Origin: Platanthera guangdongensis
Taxonomy: Eukaryota > Streptophyta > Magnoliopsida > Asparagales > Orchidaceae
Assembly (NCBI GenBank): GCA_039583875.1
Contig: CM077150.1
Coordinates: 3,676,332-3,740,331 of the forward strand
Direction of reading: 5' to 3'
Length of the DNA: 64,000 nucleotides
Of the stretch, positions 35,646 through 47,144 are shown piece after piece (within the stretch, counting starts at the first letter, position 1; each line of letters opens with the position of its first letter). The position numbers were made by a program, and so were the translations under genes. Below the pieces are notes generated by a model. That model was not told the origin of the DNA. It saw nothing but the letters and a program-made list of their open reading frames with translations, and did no database searches.

Positions 35646-37090
35646 TTCGGGCGGGCCAGGTAGGTGTTGCCGGACAACGGCTGCGAGGCGAGGGCGGTGG
35701 CCGGAGACGGGGAGGGCCGGAGACGGAGAGGCCGACGGCGAGTGCCGTGGGCGCACGGGCAGCACGTGCGCAGGAAATTTTGGCAAGAAATATTTTACTA
35801 TCTTGGACCCCTTCCATTATTAGGCCTCCTTTGAGGCCTATGAATTAGAGAGTGTCATTACGTTCTCACATACTGTTGCAAAAATCTTTGAGTTCATGGA
35901 GCTTTTTTTCTAGGACTTGCATGTTCTTGGCCGTCATGTCTCACTCGAAAAAGGTAAATATTTTCATGCCTTGGGAGCGAGGAGAGAGTAAGCCGGTGAG
36001 GGCGAGGACGGAGAATTCCGTGCATAGTGGTTCTGGCGCAGGGGCGTGTGGAAGGGGTGGCGATCACGAAGGCGGCGTGCCCGGAGGGGGGCACACCCGG
36101 GGCCGGCCGCTCGCTCACGTTCGGGGCTGCTTGCGTGGGGCGTGTGCGTCTTTGTTCGTGCGGCCTTGCGCAGGCGCGCTTGTCTTCTTGTCGGCTGCAA
36201 CTTTTATAAGCTTGGAACTATCCAAAGCGAGAGCCCGGGCATTTTGATTAATGAAGTGATGCAAGTTTTAAAATTTGTAAAATATGTACATTAGATAATA
36301 TAATTTATTATTTTGTGGAGTATTCACTGTAATAATGTTGAACACTAGATAATTACTTGTTTTATATTGCATTTTAATTAGAAACAGTATGGTCCCTCCA
36401 ATTTAACCGAAAGTTAGTTATTGGTTGCTTAATTATTTTAAAATTAAATAATTACAAAGATAATGGGAGCGGTTGACCAGAGTCAAACCCATTAATTCTA
36501 TGGTGGGAACCAACCCAACTGCCGCAAAGGCCCGGCAGATGGCGGCCGGGCGCGACTGGCCGCCGTCGCGCGGCCCCTTGACTCTGCACGCCCCCTTTTA
36601 CCACACGGTCGTGCGGCCCACACGAGGGCCGAGGGGGGCGGCCAGCCACCTGCCCGGTCGTCGTACGGACACGGCGGCATGGCCTGAGCGACAGCATGGC
36701 TACGATCCCCCGCGCGTGGCAGCGGGAGCGAGCGAACGGTCGGTCGTTCGGCCGGCCCTTGGCCGATTGCTGACCGTGTGGCCGCGCAAGTTGCCTCTTG
36801 GCCGGCCAATCGGTTGGCCCTTGTTGAACGGACCTCGTCGTGGCCCCCCCCCCCCGCCTGCTGGTTCTCCTCTGGTCGTACCCCTTCGCCGCCTCTGGAC
36901 AGTCCACTACCGTCTGATCGTGGTCACTTGATCTTCACCTTCCGATCGCCGCGCAACCATCTCACGTAATCACCCATTATGAGGGGGGGGGGGGGGGTAC
37001 GCATAGCCCAGTATTATAATTGTTGTGCATATAATAAATGTCACAAAAATACTCATTATAAAATATAAGATATTGGTCTACGAATATCAC
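35646..37090. other. GC-rich intergenic / repeat sequence without a gene
   Basis: Open frames on both strands at 35650-36250 and 36450-36970 come from high GC. No domain is readable. C-run at 36846 and G-run at 36983. Possibly more LTR sequence. Confidence 0.45.
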
Positions 37091-37094
37091 AGAA

Positions 37095-37915
37095 TGGTTA
37101 CGGTGTGCTGATTACCGCATAACCACCGTAACTATCCCAAAAAACCTATAAATAGAACCCCGAGGCCCTCATTCCCTTCCATCATTTTCTTCTCCTATGC
37201 ACATGAGAGCTTCCTTGAAGGTCTTCTTGTGTCTTTGAAGAGTCCTTCGAAGATCTCTGAGCGCCTTCGAAGATTATTCGAAGATCTTCGGCTCCCTTTG
37301 AGCGTGCCTGCCTGCACGCACTCCACTGTGCGCATGTTCCGCTCCACCCTCGTCCCACCTTGCACACACTTCCCTATGCTCCAAGCACGCTCCGTGCAAA
37401 CTACGCCCACAAGTCGGCAACAATTTCTCCAGTCAACAACGAGCTCTCCGCTCCAGACTCCACTGCGTGCAACAAGAGACAAGCCTCGGACTGCCAAAAG
37501 ACAAGCAAAGCGCCCTCCTCCAGCTTCTAAGCAGCAACAAAAGCCTCCAAAACGCACGAAGCACAACGTTCTCTTCTGCGCAAGAAAAAATACTTAGCTT
37601 CACGAGCGGTGACCTATCACCCTCAGAACCCCTCTCTCTCCCCCAAGAATTGTAACGAGAGGCGGCATGTCGCTCTCGAGTTCTCTACAAAGCATTGTTG
37701 CAACACAAAGAAGATAGTGGAAGATTGGTAGACTACCAAACTCCGATCGCGTGTTTTTCACCACTTTTCAGAGTTTTTCACATTAAAAAACTGTTTTACC
37801 ACTCGCCACGCTCATTTCATTTCACATTGATTGTTTGCGTATTCGATCGTTCCAAATCTAAGACAGTCTAATTTAGATCGATCTACCGGAAGGCTCGAGT
37901 ATACCCAGAACAAAT
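37095..37915 (+). repeat. LTR-like family 'A', copy 3 (diverged)
   Basis: Shares the family order: AACCTATAAATAGAACCCCG promoter (about 37145), a leader with repeated CTTCGAAGATC (37245-37290), ATTGTAACGAGAGGCGGCAT (about 37649), GTGTTTTTCACCACTTTTC (about 37752), CACATTAAAAAACTG and GATTGTTTGCG. It is the most diverged member. Confidence 0.55.
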
Positions 37916-38197
37916 TTAAATAGTTTCAGAATGTCGTTACTCATTGGACTCACGAACGAGCAAAGCCGGTTTGTAACCGGCAATGTTACTGCTCTAATTG
38001 GGGTATTGTTGTGATCGCAATAAAGCCCTTCTACACTATCACTCATATATATATATATATTACGAATATGAATTATATTAGACGGTACATCATCATACTC
38101 ATTGTTGCGAGAAATTTATTCTATTTCGCCATTACTACTATTATTTAAACTAAAACAAAGTAAATAATTATAAATAAAATTGAGAGTAGAAGACTTT

Positions 38198-38674
38198 GGG
38201 TCTGTTTGGCGCAGCTCTGGCGGCTGGAAAATCTCTATTCCAGCCGCCAGAGCTGCTTTATATGTGTTTGAGACAGCTCCTTGTGAAGAGATTTCAAAAA
38301 TCGGAGCTGTTTGCAGCTTTTCAGAAATCTCCCCCCCCCCCACCAGCTTCAGCTTCTGCAATAGCTCTCTCTCTCACAGGTTTTGGAAATCTTATGTTTT
38401 CTTCAGTTAGAACATGCTTAGAGGCCGACGGCCTTCCTCCGGCGATTCCGATTCCTCCGGCGATTCCGAGCCCCGGACGGCCTTCCTCCGGCGATTCCCC
38501 CACGGCCTTCCTGCGAGCCCCCGACGTCCTTCCTCCGGCGATTCCGAGCGCACTTCTGCACAGAACACTCAAACACTCTGCAGCTTTTCAAAACTGCTCC
38601 CCAGAGATCTATTTTAAAACAGCTCTATCCGGACAACAGCTTTTCAATCTGCCAGAGCTGTCCCAAACAGAGCC
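38198..38674. mobile_element. PIF/Tourist-like MITE, 477 bp
   Basis: Terminal inverted repeats: GGGTCTGTTTGGCGCAGCTC on the left; the complement of the right end reads GGCTCTGTTTGGGACAGCTC. Flanked by TTT on both sides (38195-38197, 38675-38677), fitting a 3-bp target duplication. Inside, CAGCTCTGGCGGCTGG and CCAGCCGCCAGAGCTG (38212-38255) form a perfect 16-bp stem. It also holds a repeated TCCTCCGGCGATTCC phrase (38434-38548) and a C-run at 38331. No ORF of its own. Confidence 0.8.
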
Positions 38675-39282
38675 TTTGCTATCACCACTCTTAAAATTGG
38701 GAGCAATTTTTGAGTGTTGTTCGTGTATTTATCTTGTGCGAGGAAATTTTAGCCATCCGACCAGCTATCGGACGATCAGTAAAAAATCATTTAAAAAAAT
38801 AAAAAAAAAAGAAAGATTTCAGGTGAGAAGCATGATGTCCGGATGATTTTTTTTAAAATATAATATTTAATAGATAAATTAGATCTTAAAATACGGATGA
38901 AATGTATTTATTAATAATCTTGTATTTTATTTGAATTAAATACAACAATAATTACTCGAAAAATCAATTTTTTTCAAAAGCCACCTGTATACGGGTGGCG
39001 TACCCCAAAAAAATCCTAAAATTGGGCAGTATTATATTGGGATAATTTTACAGTCATTTTAGCTTTTGAATTCTTTTTTACTCAATCTATAGTTTAAAAG
39101 TTGGAATAGTTTTTCTAAATTATTTATTTGTTTGTTATGGCTACTTGTATATTGAGAAAAGGGGTAGAATGGTACTCTCGCAATAAAAAAGCATACGAAA
39201 GGACTAAAATGCCCATACACCTTAATCAGCATGTAAGACAAGATTAGTTTGTTTGTATATGAAAATAGTGATTAATTAGTAT
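38675..39282. other. AT-rich intergenic DNA upstream of the 181-aa gene
   Basis: No gene recognised; contains A-runs and T-runs. Confidence 0.4.
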
Positions 39283-39289
39283 TATAAAT
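39283..39289 (+). promoter_or_regulatory. TATA box of the 181-aa gene
   Basis: TATAAAT about 200 bp before the start codon, followed at about 30 bp by a CT-rich stretch (39310-39375) typical of plant transcription start regions. Confidence 0.5.
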
Positions 39290-39490
39290 GTGAGTTAAGC
39301 TTAAGTTCTACTTCCCCGTTTTCCCCTCTTCTCTTCCCTCTCTTAATTAATCTTCTTCGCTGTACCTCTTCTTCTTTACCATCTCCAACTGGCCGGCGAC
39401 GGTGATCCCTTTCTTCCCGGCGATCCAATTAACAACCTCCAATCGAGGATATATCTCTTTACACTGGTTTTAACCTCGCCGGCGCCGTAG

Positions 39491-40036
39491 ATGGAGGCAA
39501 AGACCGGTCAACCTGCGGCGATGGAAACCAAGCAATCAGAAACGGCTGTTGCCTCGTTTTCGGCGCCGGCAAACAATTCCGGCAGGAAACCCGCCGTCCT
39601 GAAGAAAAAATCAAAAGGCGTGGTGCGATTTGCGGAGATCGTGGGAACTACCACGGCTGAATGCGCGGCGATCTGCTGCTGCATACCTTGCGGCATACTG
39701 AACCTCGTCATCCTCGCGACGGTGAAGCTTCCGGCGTTCCTCTGCTGCCGGGTTGGTCGGAAACGGGCTGCTCTCCGGCCGTCCAAAAAGAAGCCGGCTA
39801 TTGGCGGATCAGAATCCATATCCGTATCCTTTAGCGATGGATCCAGCAAAGCAGGGCTGTCTGCCGGCGTCGACGACGGGGCTGAGTTCTCCCGACCGCG
39901 GCAGCGGATTGTTTCCGGCGGATCGTGGCCGGTGAGATCGCCGAGCGTGGAGGTGGTGGAGCAGGAGGAGAAAGTGTGGTCCAAGTTTTCTGGGAGCGGC
40001 TTCTGGCGAACCCCATCGCAGAGAGAAGCTCGCTGA
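39491..40036 (+). CDS. Small conserved plant protein of unknown function (TAECAA-CCC motif)
   Basis: Uninterrupted single exon of 181 codons. The ATG at 39491 (gtagATGGAGG) is the first after the leader; a second in-frame Met is at residue 11. Residues 1-45 are polar with a lysine cluster (KKKSKG). The core at about 52-95 is distinctive: GTTTAECAAICCCIPCGILN, then a hydrophobic LVILATVKLPAFLCC and a basic RVGRKR. This looks like a Cys-rich, membrane-associating segment and could be palmitoylated. The C-terminal half is Ser-rich and ends WSKFSGSGFWRTPSQR. I recognise the core as one shared by a small family of plant-specific proteins without an assigned function; I do not name a gene. No neighbouring gene suggests a role. 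Confidence 0.75.
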   Translation: MEAKTGQPAAMETKQSETAVASFSAPANNSGRKPAVLKKKSKGVVRFAEIVGTTTAECAAICCCIPCGILNLVILATVKLPAFLCCRVGRKRAALRPSKKKPAIGGSESISVSFSDGSSKAGLSAGVDDGAEFSRPRQRIVSGGSWPVRSPSVEVVEQEEKVWSKFSGSGFWRTPSQREAR

Positions 40037-40829
40037 AAACCGACAAAAGCTCAGCAGAGCTGTCACCAGCCTCGACCAATTGGAAATTTCAATGATCTTT
40101 TCAAACTTCCCGCCATTTTATTTATTTTCTTATTCTTATATTTAAATATTTAACTTTTTTGGTAGATTTTATATTTTAAATTTTTAAGGGTTTTGTTATA
40201 TGCAATCATTTTTAATATATGTATTTCAAGGATAAATGCAGGCTAAAATAAAAAAAAAATCATACAAAGTTGCGAATTTGTACAGGTCTTGATCTGCATG
40301 CACATAACCGTCATGAAATTGCACGGCCGTAGTCGAAATCATCCTGCATGCACATAAACGTCACTTTTAATTGCTCTCGACGGAGTTATTGCTTTTGGAA
40401 TTCGAGATCGCTCAACGGGCTGTAGTCGCACACTCGTATGGCTAGCTTGGTCATGCCCACAAAAAAGTGTTGCACATGACAGCAACCAATTAACCGTTGA
40501 CTGATTTCGCTCGGATCAGACAATTTCTCCTAAAAAGAGTGCAAAATGGAATTAATTTGAAAGAGCATGCAATTTTTTGAAAAAATAATGTATTTATTCA
40601 TTTGATATTTCAATAATTAATAAGATTATGATCCTTAAAATTTGGGATTGATATCCTTCCATAATTAGGGTTTTAAAGCTAGCTTGAGTGGAAGCCAACA
40701 AGTTAAATTGGATACGACTTATCATGACTTATTTGCTTTAGTGAGGTTGGTCAAAATGTCATTGTCATATCAAAATTTTATGCCTCATACTAGTTAGTTT
40801 CTTTTTTGTAACATTTGTGATATCAAAAA
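40037..40829. other. Intergenic DNA, 3' of the 181-aa gene
   Basis: AT-rich with probable 3' UTR at the left. A short repeat CTGCATGCACATAA occurs near 40292 and 40343. No gene seen. Confidence 0.4.
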
Positions 40830-42121
40830 CATACATTATATGACACAGTTGGACCGTGGAGTTGACACAATTGTGTGGACTGGTTGTCTAGAGGTCGCGC
40901 GGTCTGATAGAGCAGTCTATATAGTGGCGGATTAGAGTTGTTCAGTAGAGCGTGAACTCTGTATCAGGTGATGCGGGTTCTTGGAGATTACGTGGGTTAA
41001 CAGACATGGTCTGTGTGACTAAGTCCAGTTGGTTGCCTGGTTTGTGGACTGCTCTGGTATACGTCGAATTCGACAGTATTGACTGGACAGGGATTTTGTC
41101 CAAGTCATGGGTTTCGGTTTGCGCGGACTAGGAGCAGTGACTGCAGGGTTGGCGGACTGGTCGTCTATTCGGCCTTGTCAATGCTGCGACCTTGTCGGAC
41201 TAGTGTTGATATCCGCACTGTGCGGATACATTGTGTTAGACGACATGATTGATGGGCGGTTATCATATCGATATAGGTGGTGACAGCAGTCCTCCTCACA
41301 ACTATAAATAGGATCCCTCAACTCGTCATAAATAAGCAGTGAAGAGTAAAAACGAGATTGTGCTTGATTTTGCGGTTACGGTTTTCTAACCACTGCAACT
41401 AAGGAAGTTGAATCTGTGTAGGCTGTACGGCTAACATCAGACGGCTATACGACTAGTGGAAGCTTGGTGTGGAACAGTTCGCGGATACAGTCAGCAGTCA
41501 GCAGCAGGTCGCAATCTTCGCGGCTAGTTCTCTTCCTTGGGGTTGCGGATAAGCGGAGCAGTTTGCCCGGTCAATCAGCGAGTTATGTTCGGCTTCCTTC
41601 AACATTTCAATAACAGCAGTTCGCGTGGTTAGCCGCAGATAAGTGGCTTCGGCGATCTCGGCGGACACAGCTGGCGGCTTAGCGACTTGTGTGATGTTGC
41701 TGTATGGAGACCGGGCGGTCTGGCGGTCTGATTCTGGCGGTTTAGAGACCGCGCGGTCTGTCTGTTTCTCTCCTGCTGTTTGATGGCTGGACTGTGGCTG
41801 TGGTTATCCGGGCGGTCTGATGGTTTGTCTCAGGCGACTTAGAGATCGGGCGGTCTGGCGGTCTCCTATGGCGGCTTGTTCCCTGTCTCTTGTGGTGGTA
41901 GGGTGGTTAGCTTATTCGTCTAACCGCGCGGCCTGTTCGGCTTGTTTTTATGTTAAACCGCTTACATCTGTAATTATTTAGTCTCACATTGCTTAATTAT
42001 AATCTTTCTCATCTCCTACATTCTATAAAAGGGAGGTTATAGCTTTGTAATAGACACCTTTTTTTGGATAATAAAGTTTACATTACTCCAAATTTTTGTT
42101 CTGATCTTTTTTGTTCGCACA
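40830..42121 (+). repeat. LTR of a retroelement followed by a primer-binding site
   Basis: The right end is fixed by TGGTATCAGAGC at 42122. It contains TTCTATAAAAGGGAGG (about 42021, promoter) and AATAAAG (about 42078, polyadenylation signal). Another TATA-like CTATAAATAGGATCC lies at about 41304. The body (41100-41960) is full of GCGGTCTG / GCGGACTGG phrases. The left end is not determined. Confidence 0.6.
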
Positions 42122-42133
42122 TGGTATCAGAGC
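42122..42133 (+). promoter_or_regulatory. Retrotransposon primer-binding site
   Basis: TGGTATCAGAGC, a perfect match to the plant initiator tRNA-Met complement. Only a short internal remnant (to about 42230) follows; no polyprotein is present. Confidence 0.85.
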
Positions 42134-42639
42134 CCTCGATCTTTTCCTCCTGATTATGTGAGCTTCCTCTTTCCGCCTGGCCTGTCCGCGCGGATTGCTC
42201 CTTCTTCTCGCGACATGATTATTTGCAACTTTTTGATATTCACATTACAGTTTTTTTAAGAAATGATATTCACAAACAGATTTGATATCCGCAAGCAAAT
42301 ATTAAATTTTTTTAAATAAGTTTGATGGGCCCCCTGCAATTTCTAAGTCAAACCGGCAAGACTCAGACCGAGTATGCGTAAGCCTGACCAAACCGATTAC
42401 ACGCATCGAAGCTGCAAGCCCCGGAAGCCCCCAAGGAGGAAGTCGAACCCGCACACACGTATGGTAGGGCTGCATAGGTGCCCGCGCGCATCCCACACAT
42501 TGTCAGCCCGCGCGGCCGCATCTTGGGCGGCCAGCTCGCATGATCGCGGGGCCGTGCGGCCACATCCCCCTCGACCACATCCCGTGCGGTCACACAGCTT
42601 GCCTCACTCGTGCGGGCGGCACCTGCGGTGGCGGCTGCC

Positions 42640-43480
42640 TCCCCTAGCGCCCCCCCCCCCCCCCCCACCCCCGCCGTTTACGACTGCCTTCGCAGCTTTC
42701 GGCCACAGCCACCTCCGGGCACCTTGCCCGAGCCTCCAAACTACCAGGGGGTACTCCCGTCATTTCGCTAAATTTGGTGATCCAGGTGACTGAAAAGGAG
42801 CGGCTCCATTCGCAAGCAAAAATTACTCCCCGGCATAATTAACACCGCGATCCTCCAGAAAACTATAAATAGACCCTTCGACCATCATTGAAAGAGAGCA
42901 AGTCCAGAGACGAGTGAACCCTGAGGTTTTTCGGCGAGATCATGGACTTAGGCCGATTCTCCGCTCAGGAATTCCCTCCGCTTATCTCCTTGCGCTAATG
43001 TTTCAAGAAGTTTCAAGTCACGTCAATCGCCTCCGCAAGAGCGCTCCCATCAAGACTCCGCTTTAACGAGAGCTCTCCCTTCAATATCTTCGCAGACTTT
43101 GAGAATTTTCCAGTCGGAACGCTCCCATCAAGATTTCGTTTGATCAACAATACTCCAAGGATGGAGCGCTTCCATCGAGGCTCCGATAACTGAGCCGTTT
43201 TTTCCTCATTTTCTGTACTTCGTACTTGTAACGGACTAGCTACATGTCTCCATTCGAGATAAAATCAATCTTTGTAAAACTTCAAGAAGTTAATGAATTT
43301 TGGCTCAATACAGATTCAACTGTGTGGTTTTTCACCATTTTCTGGTTTTCCACATCAAAAACGTCTATTGTCATTTGCTGCGATTTACTTTGACTGTTTG
43401 CGTGCCCGGTCCACTCCGAGCTAAGCCGGTTCGATTTCTCCAGACCGGAAAAAATCGGGCATCGCGCAACAAAGTTCAAA
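42640..43480 (+). repeat. LTR-like family 'A', copy 4
   Basis: Close to copy 1: C-run at 42649-42666; CCACCTCCGGGCACCTTGCC; CCAGAAAACTATAAATAGACC promoter start (about 42855); AAGAGCGCTCCCATCAAG; ACTTGTAACGGACTAGC; TGGTTTTTCACCATTTTCTG; CACATCAAAAACGTCT; CACTCCGAGCTAAG. No internal region or PBS follows. Confidence 0.7.
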
Positions 43481-43977
43481 TTCACATATTCAATACTTGT
43501 AATCATAAAACAGTCCAAAACACATTACAAAAATAACAAAAAAATCTATAAAGTATATGTAAGTGATTAATAAACAAAATTTCAAAATAACACTTGTGTC
43601 TTCAAATAGCTAAATATTCACAACGACACCAACATAATTAATAAACGAAAAAGAGTTGTATGTGTACTGACTATATCTAGACATGAAGTAGTATCCAAAA
43701 TTTGAGTATCTGCTTTGTTTATAATACCTATCAAAAACAACAAAGATCATAACAAAACCTGCGAGAACGCGCCGCTCCGACAAGGCCGCGTCGCTCCAGT
43801 GAGATGAGAAATCACGACCTCAGGTTCCGGCGTCGAGACAGGGGGAAGAGAGAAACAATCCGATGAAGAGACTTGAAATGGGTTGTTGGCGATTAGCCAA
43901 AGCTTAAAAAAACCAATATTGAGTGCTAATAGCTATATTTATGGTGCGAATAATAATCCCAAAATATATGGCATAAG
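43481..43977. other. Intergenic DNA
   Basis: No gene recognised. A GC-richer island at 43765-43890 is unexplained. Confidence 0.4.
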
Positions 43978-45044
43978 TAGAGCTGCCACTTAAAACCGAA
44001 AACCGCAAACCGAACCGGAACGACAAAGAACCGGACCGAACCGTTCAAAAATTATTCGGGTTCCGGTTTGAATTTTTGGAACCGTGAACAACATTGGTCA
44101 GAGTGTGGTTCTTACATATTATTACCCGGACCGAAACAGGAACCGGAACCGGAACCGGAACCGCAACATACAAGTCTCAAGTGGTTTCAAGATTTTTAGA
44201 CCCGATCCGAACCGGACCGAAGTAGAACCGAAGCACAACCCGTTTATTATTATTATTATTATATTCTTATTATTTTATAATTTATCTATAATATTTATAC
44301 TTACTATCACGAGTGAAGCCGGTGCAGTTTGAACCCAAACCGGAATCACACTAAAGGGGGTCGATTTTAGACCGAACAAAACTTCACCGCATAAAAACCG
44401 TATGCTATGATTTGACATTGTTGCGGTTTGAAGTCAATTTTTGCAGTGCATTTTTTATTTTTATACAGTTATATAATATATTTTCAATTTTACTTACATA
44501 TTTTTTTGAAACATTTTATTTTAAAAATATAGAAGATATACAACTACTATTTATTAGTAATCATGAAAGATAACTAATTGTAAGCGGTTGTTACGGTTGA
44601 GCATGCCGACGAGATGTGTGCAAGTCAACTAGAATTCGTGGCAAGTCTACACGCGTAGGAAGACAATTGATACTATCCCACTGATCGTGGAAAAGACCGT
44701 CAAGAAGTGCACAACATAATTATTTATATTTCGATGTTGTTTTGAGTTTTACTATTTGCAGCCTAATTTTATTTTATTCCGCCAAATTTGATCTTGGTTT
44801 TAGTTGGAACCGGACCGAACCGCATGGAACCGGACCGAACTGATAGTGACCGGTTTGGTTTTAGTTCTTGTTGAACCGTAACCGGAACCGTTGACACAAC
44901 GATTCCAAAAATTAAACTGGAACAAGAACCAGAACCGGTCAAATCAAATAAGGTTTTTTGTTCTAATTTGAAAAACCGTTACCTTAATGATTCAATTCAT
45001 GATTTTAATAGAACCGGAACCGAACCGAAAACTTAACAGCTTTA
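43978..45044. mobile_element. Non-autonomous hAT transposon with CCGGAA-type subterminal repeats
   Basis: Ends TAGAGCTGCCACTTAAAACC (left) and, reversed, TAAAGCTGTTAAGTTTTCGG (right), which align as imperfect terminal inverted repeats of hAT type. Flanking 8-mers GGCATAAG (43970-43977) and GTCATAAA (45045-45052) agree at 6 of 8 positions, matching the 8-bp target duplication of hAT elements. Both subterminal zones are crowded with AACCGGAACCG-type motifs (44000-44230 and 44805-45025), probable transposase-binding sites. No transposase frame. It ends 72 bp before the PPR start codon and so may contribute promoter sequence. Confidence 0.8.
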
Positions 45045-45116
45045 GTCATAAATTTTCAAGGCAATCGTTCTGTTTAGGGTTCGGTCCCTAAACACCGAAT
45101 AAGAAAAAAAATTTTA

Positions 45117-47144
45117 ATGATGAGAATCTGTGCACAAAATTCTCCCAAAATCCCAGGTTTCCCCGACGCGCTACCCAAAACCCACCGATCTCCTCCCAAA
45201 TTCACCGGCGAAACTCTATACCGCCTCCTCTCCCATCTCCGGCGATGCTCGTCATCGCCTTCTTCTCTCCTCCAATTCCACGCCAAACTCCTGAAATCCA
45301 GATTCTCCAACAACCCTTTCCTCCTCACAGGCCTCGCTCATGCCTACCTCTTCTTCAAAGACGTCGCCCCAGCCATGAAAATTCTCTTCAATTTCCCCCA
45401 AAGGGCTCCGGCATTCCTCTGGAACGAGACGATTAAAGCGTTTTCGAGAAACGGCCTCTTCACGGAATCCATACATCTATTCTGTTTGATGGTTGCGAGA
45501 GGTGTTTGGCCGAATGAGTTCACCTTCACGTTCGTTCTTCCTGCTTGTGCTGGCGCGCGCAGAGTTGATGAAGGGCGCAGGGTTCATGAAGCGATCGAGA
45601 GGTTGGGGATGGAATCCAATTTGTATGTAGCGACGGCCCTCATTGATATGTATGGCAAGTGTGGACAGATTGACACTGCGCGGGAGGTGTTTGATAGATT
45701 GCCGCACAGAGGTACTGCGGCTTTTAATGCAATGATTTCCGGGTGAGATGAACTAAAGTAATATTAGTGACAGATATTCGGTTCTCTTATGTTCTATATT
45801 GTTTTGTAGCCACCTTAGAAATCAATTTTAAGAAAAACAATGTAAAAGCAACATTAACAAATGAAAAATCCAACCACGACCATTAAAAATCCTAATTTTC
45901 TTCTGCTGATTAAGTTTTTTTGCATTCGTTTCGATTGTCATTGAAGGTATGCCTTATGTGGTAAATATGACGGAGCTATGTCGACCTTTGAGCAAATGCA
46001 AGAATCTGGGCTACAATATGATGAAATGACTGTGGCGAGTCTCCTTCGAGCTTGTTGTTCTGTAGGAGCCCTGCAACGGGGAAGATGGATACACGAACAT
46101 TTAATAAGAAATCGCTTTGATACCAATATGCACCTGGGTTCCTCCCTTATAAACATGTACGCACGATGCGGAAGCATCCATGAATCACGAAGAGTCTTCA
46201 ATGAAATGCGCAAGAGGGATCTTATTTCTTGGACTGCAATTATATGTGGGTGTGGAATGCATGGGCTTGCAAAAGATGCCGAGTTTCTGTTTAAACAGAT
46301 GGTCAAATCTGGTATTCAGCCAGATGGTATCTCTTTTGTAGGCATTCTCTCTGGTTTCAGCCACAAAGGGATGGTGGATGAAGGAGAGAAATACTTCAAG
46401 CAGATGACTGAAGAGTATAGCATTGAGCCTGCATTAGAGCATTGTGGTTGCATGGTTGATTTGCTTGGCAGGGCAGGGAAATTGGAAGATGCTGAGAATT
46501 TCATTAAGACAATGCGTGTGAAGCCCGATGCTGGTGTTTGGGGCGGTTTACTGAATGCGTGCAAGATTTACACAAATGTTGACATGGGTGAGCGGCTTTT
46601 GGACGAAATCTTGAAGGTGGATCCCGACAATGCGGGCTGGTATGTTCTCATGTCCAACATCTACGCAGCTTCAAAGCATTGGAACGGCGTTGCGAAGATG
46701 CGCCGGTTGATGCGGGATAGAGAAATTTTAAAGCCTCCGGGCTGGAGTTCAATAGAGGTAGGAGGCAAAATTCATAGTTTCATCTCATTCGACAAATCCC
46801 ATCCTATGGCAGAGAAGATCTTTACGTTCTTGAAGGGTCTTGAGGAGAGGATGAGAGCAGATGGGTATGTTGCAGGAACCAAATGTGTGTTGGTTAACTT
46901 GAGTGAGGAAGAGAAAGAAGACATGCTTTGTGGGCATAGTGAAAGATTGGCAATTGCTTTTGGAATTCTGAGCACCATGGAAGGGGAGGTGTTGAGGGTG
47001 ATGAAGAACTTAAGGATTTGTGTGGATTGTCACACAGCAATGAAGTTCATATCGATTATTGCCAAGAGGAAGATTATAGTTCGCGATGCAAAAAGGTTCC
47101 ACCATTTTGAAGATGGGATATGCTCTTGTGGAGATTACTGGTGA
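45117..47144 (+). CDS. DYW-class pentatricopeptide repeat protein, two exons
   Basis: Exon 1 45117-45742 and exon 2 45947-47144, joined in phase 2 (donor GTGAGA, acceptor ATTGAAG), give 607 residues with no break. PLS-type repeats run from about residue 50 to 470 (LYVATALIDMYGKCG, VFDRLPHRG, LGSSLINMYARCG, DLISWTAIICGCGMHG). The E region opens at about 473 (PPGWSSIEV). The DYW domain fills the last 95 residues: GHSERLA at about 538-544 with the HxE zinc/catalytic site, CVDCH at about 567-571, and the final CSCGDYW. DYW proteins bind organellar RNA and catalyse C-to-U editing in plastids or mitochondria; the N-terminus (MMRICAQNSPKIP) is compatible with organellar import. The target site is unknown. 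Downstream of the hAT element. Confidence 0.92.
45743..45946 (+). other. Intron of the DYW-PPR gene
   Basis: 204 bp, GT...AG, AT-rich. It interrupts a Gly codon between Ser and Tyr within a PPR motif (S-G-Y-A). Without splicing the frame stops at 45746. Confidence 0.85.

Noticed and set aside
36452..36969. Opposing 150-codon frames
   Set aside because: High GC keeps both strands open; no recognisable domain, splice structure or start context.
38196..38846. 216-codon plus-strand frame
   Set aside because: Spans both ends of the MITE and its terminal repeats; chance frame.
39508..39984. 158-codon minus-strand frame
   Set aside because: Antisense shadow of the 181-aa gene, which has the better start context, promoter and conserved core.
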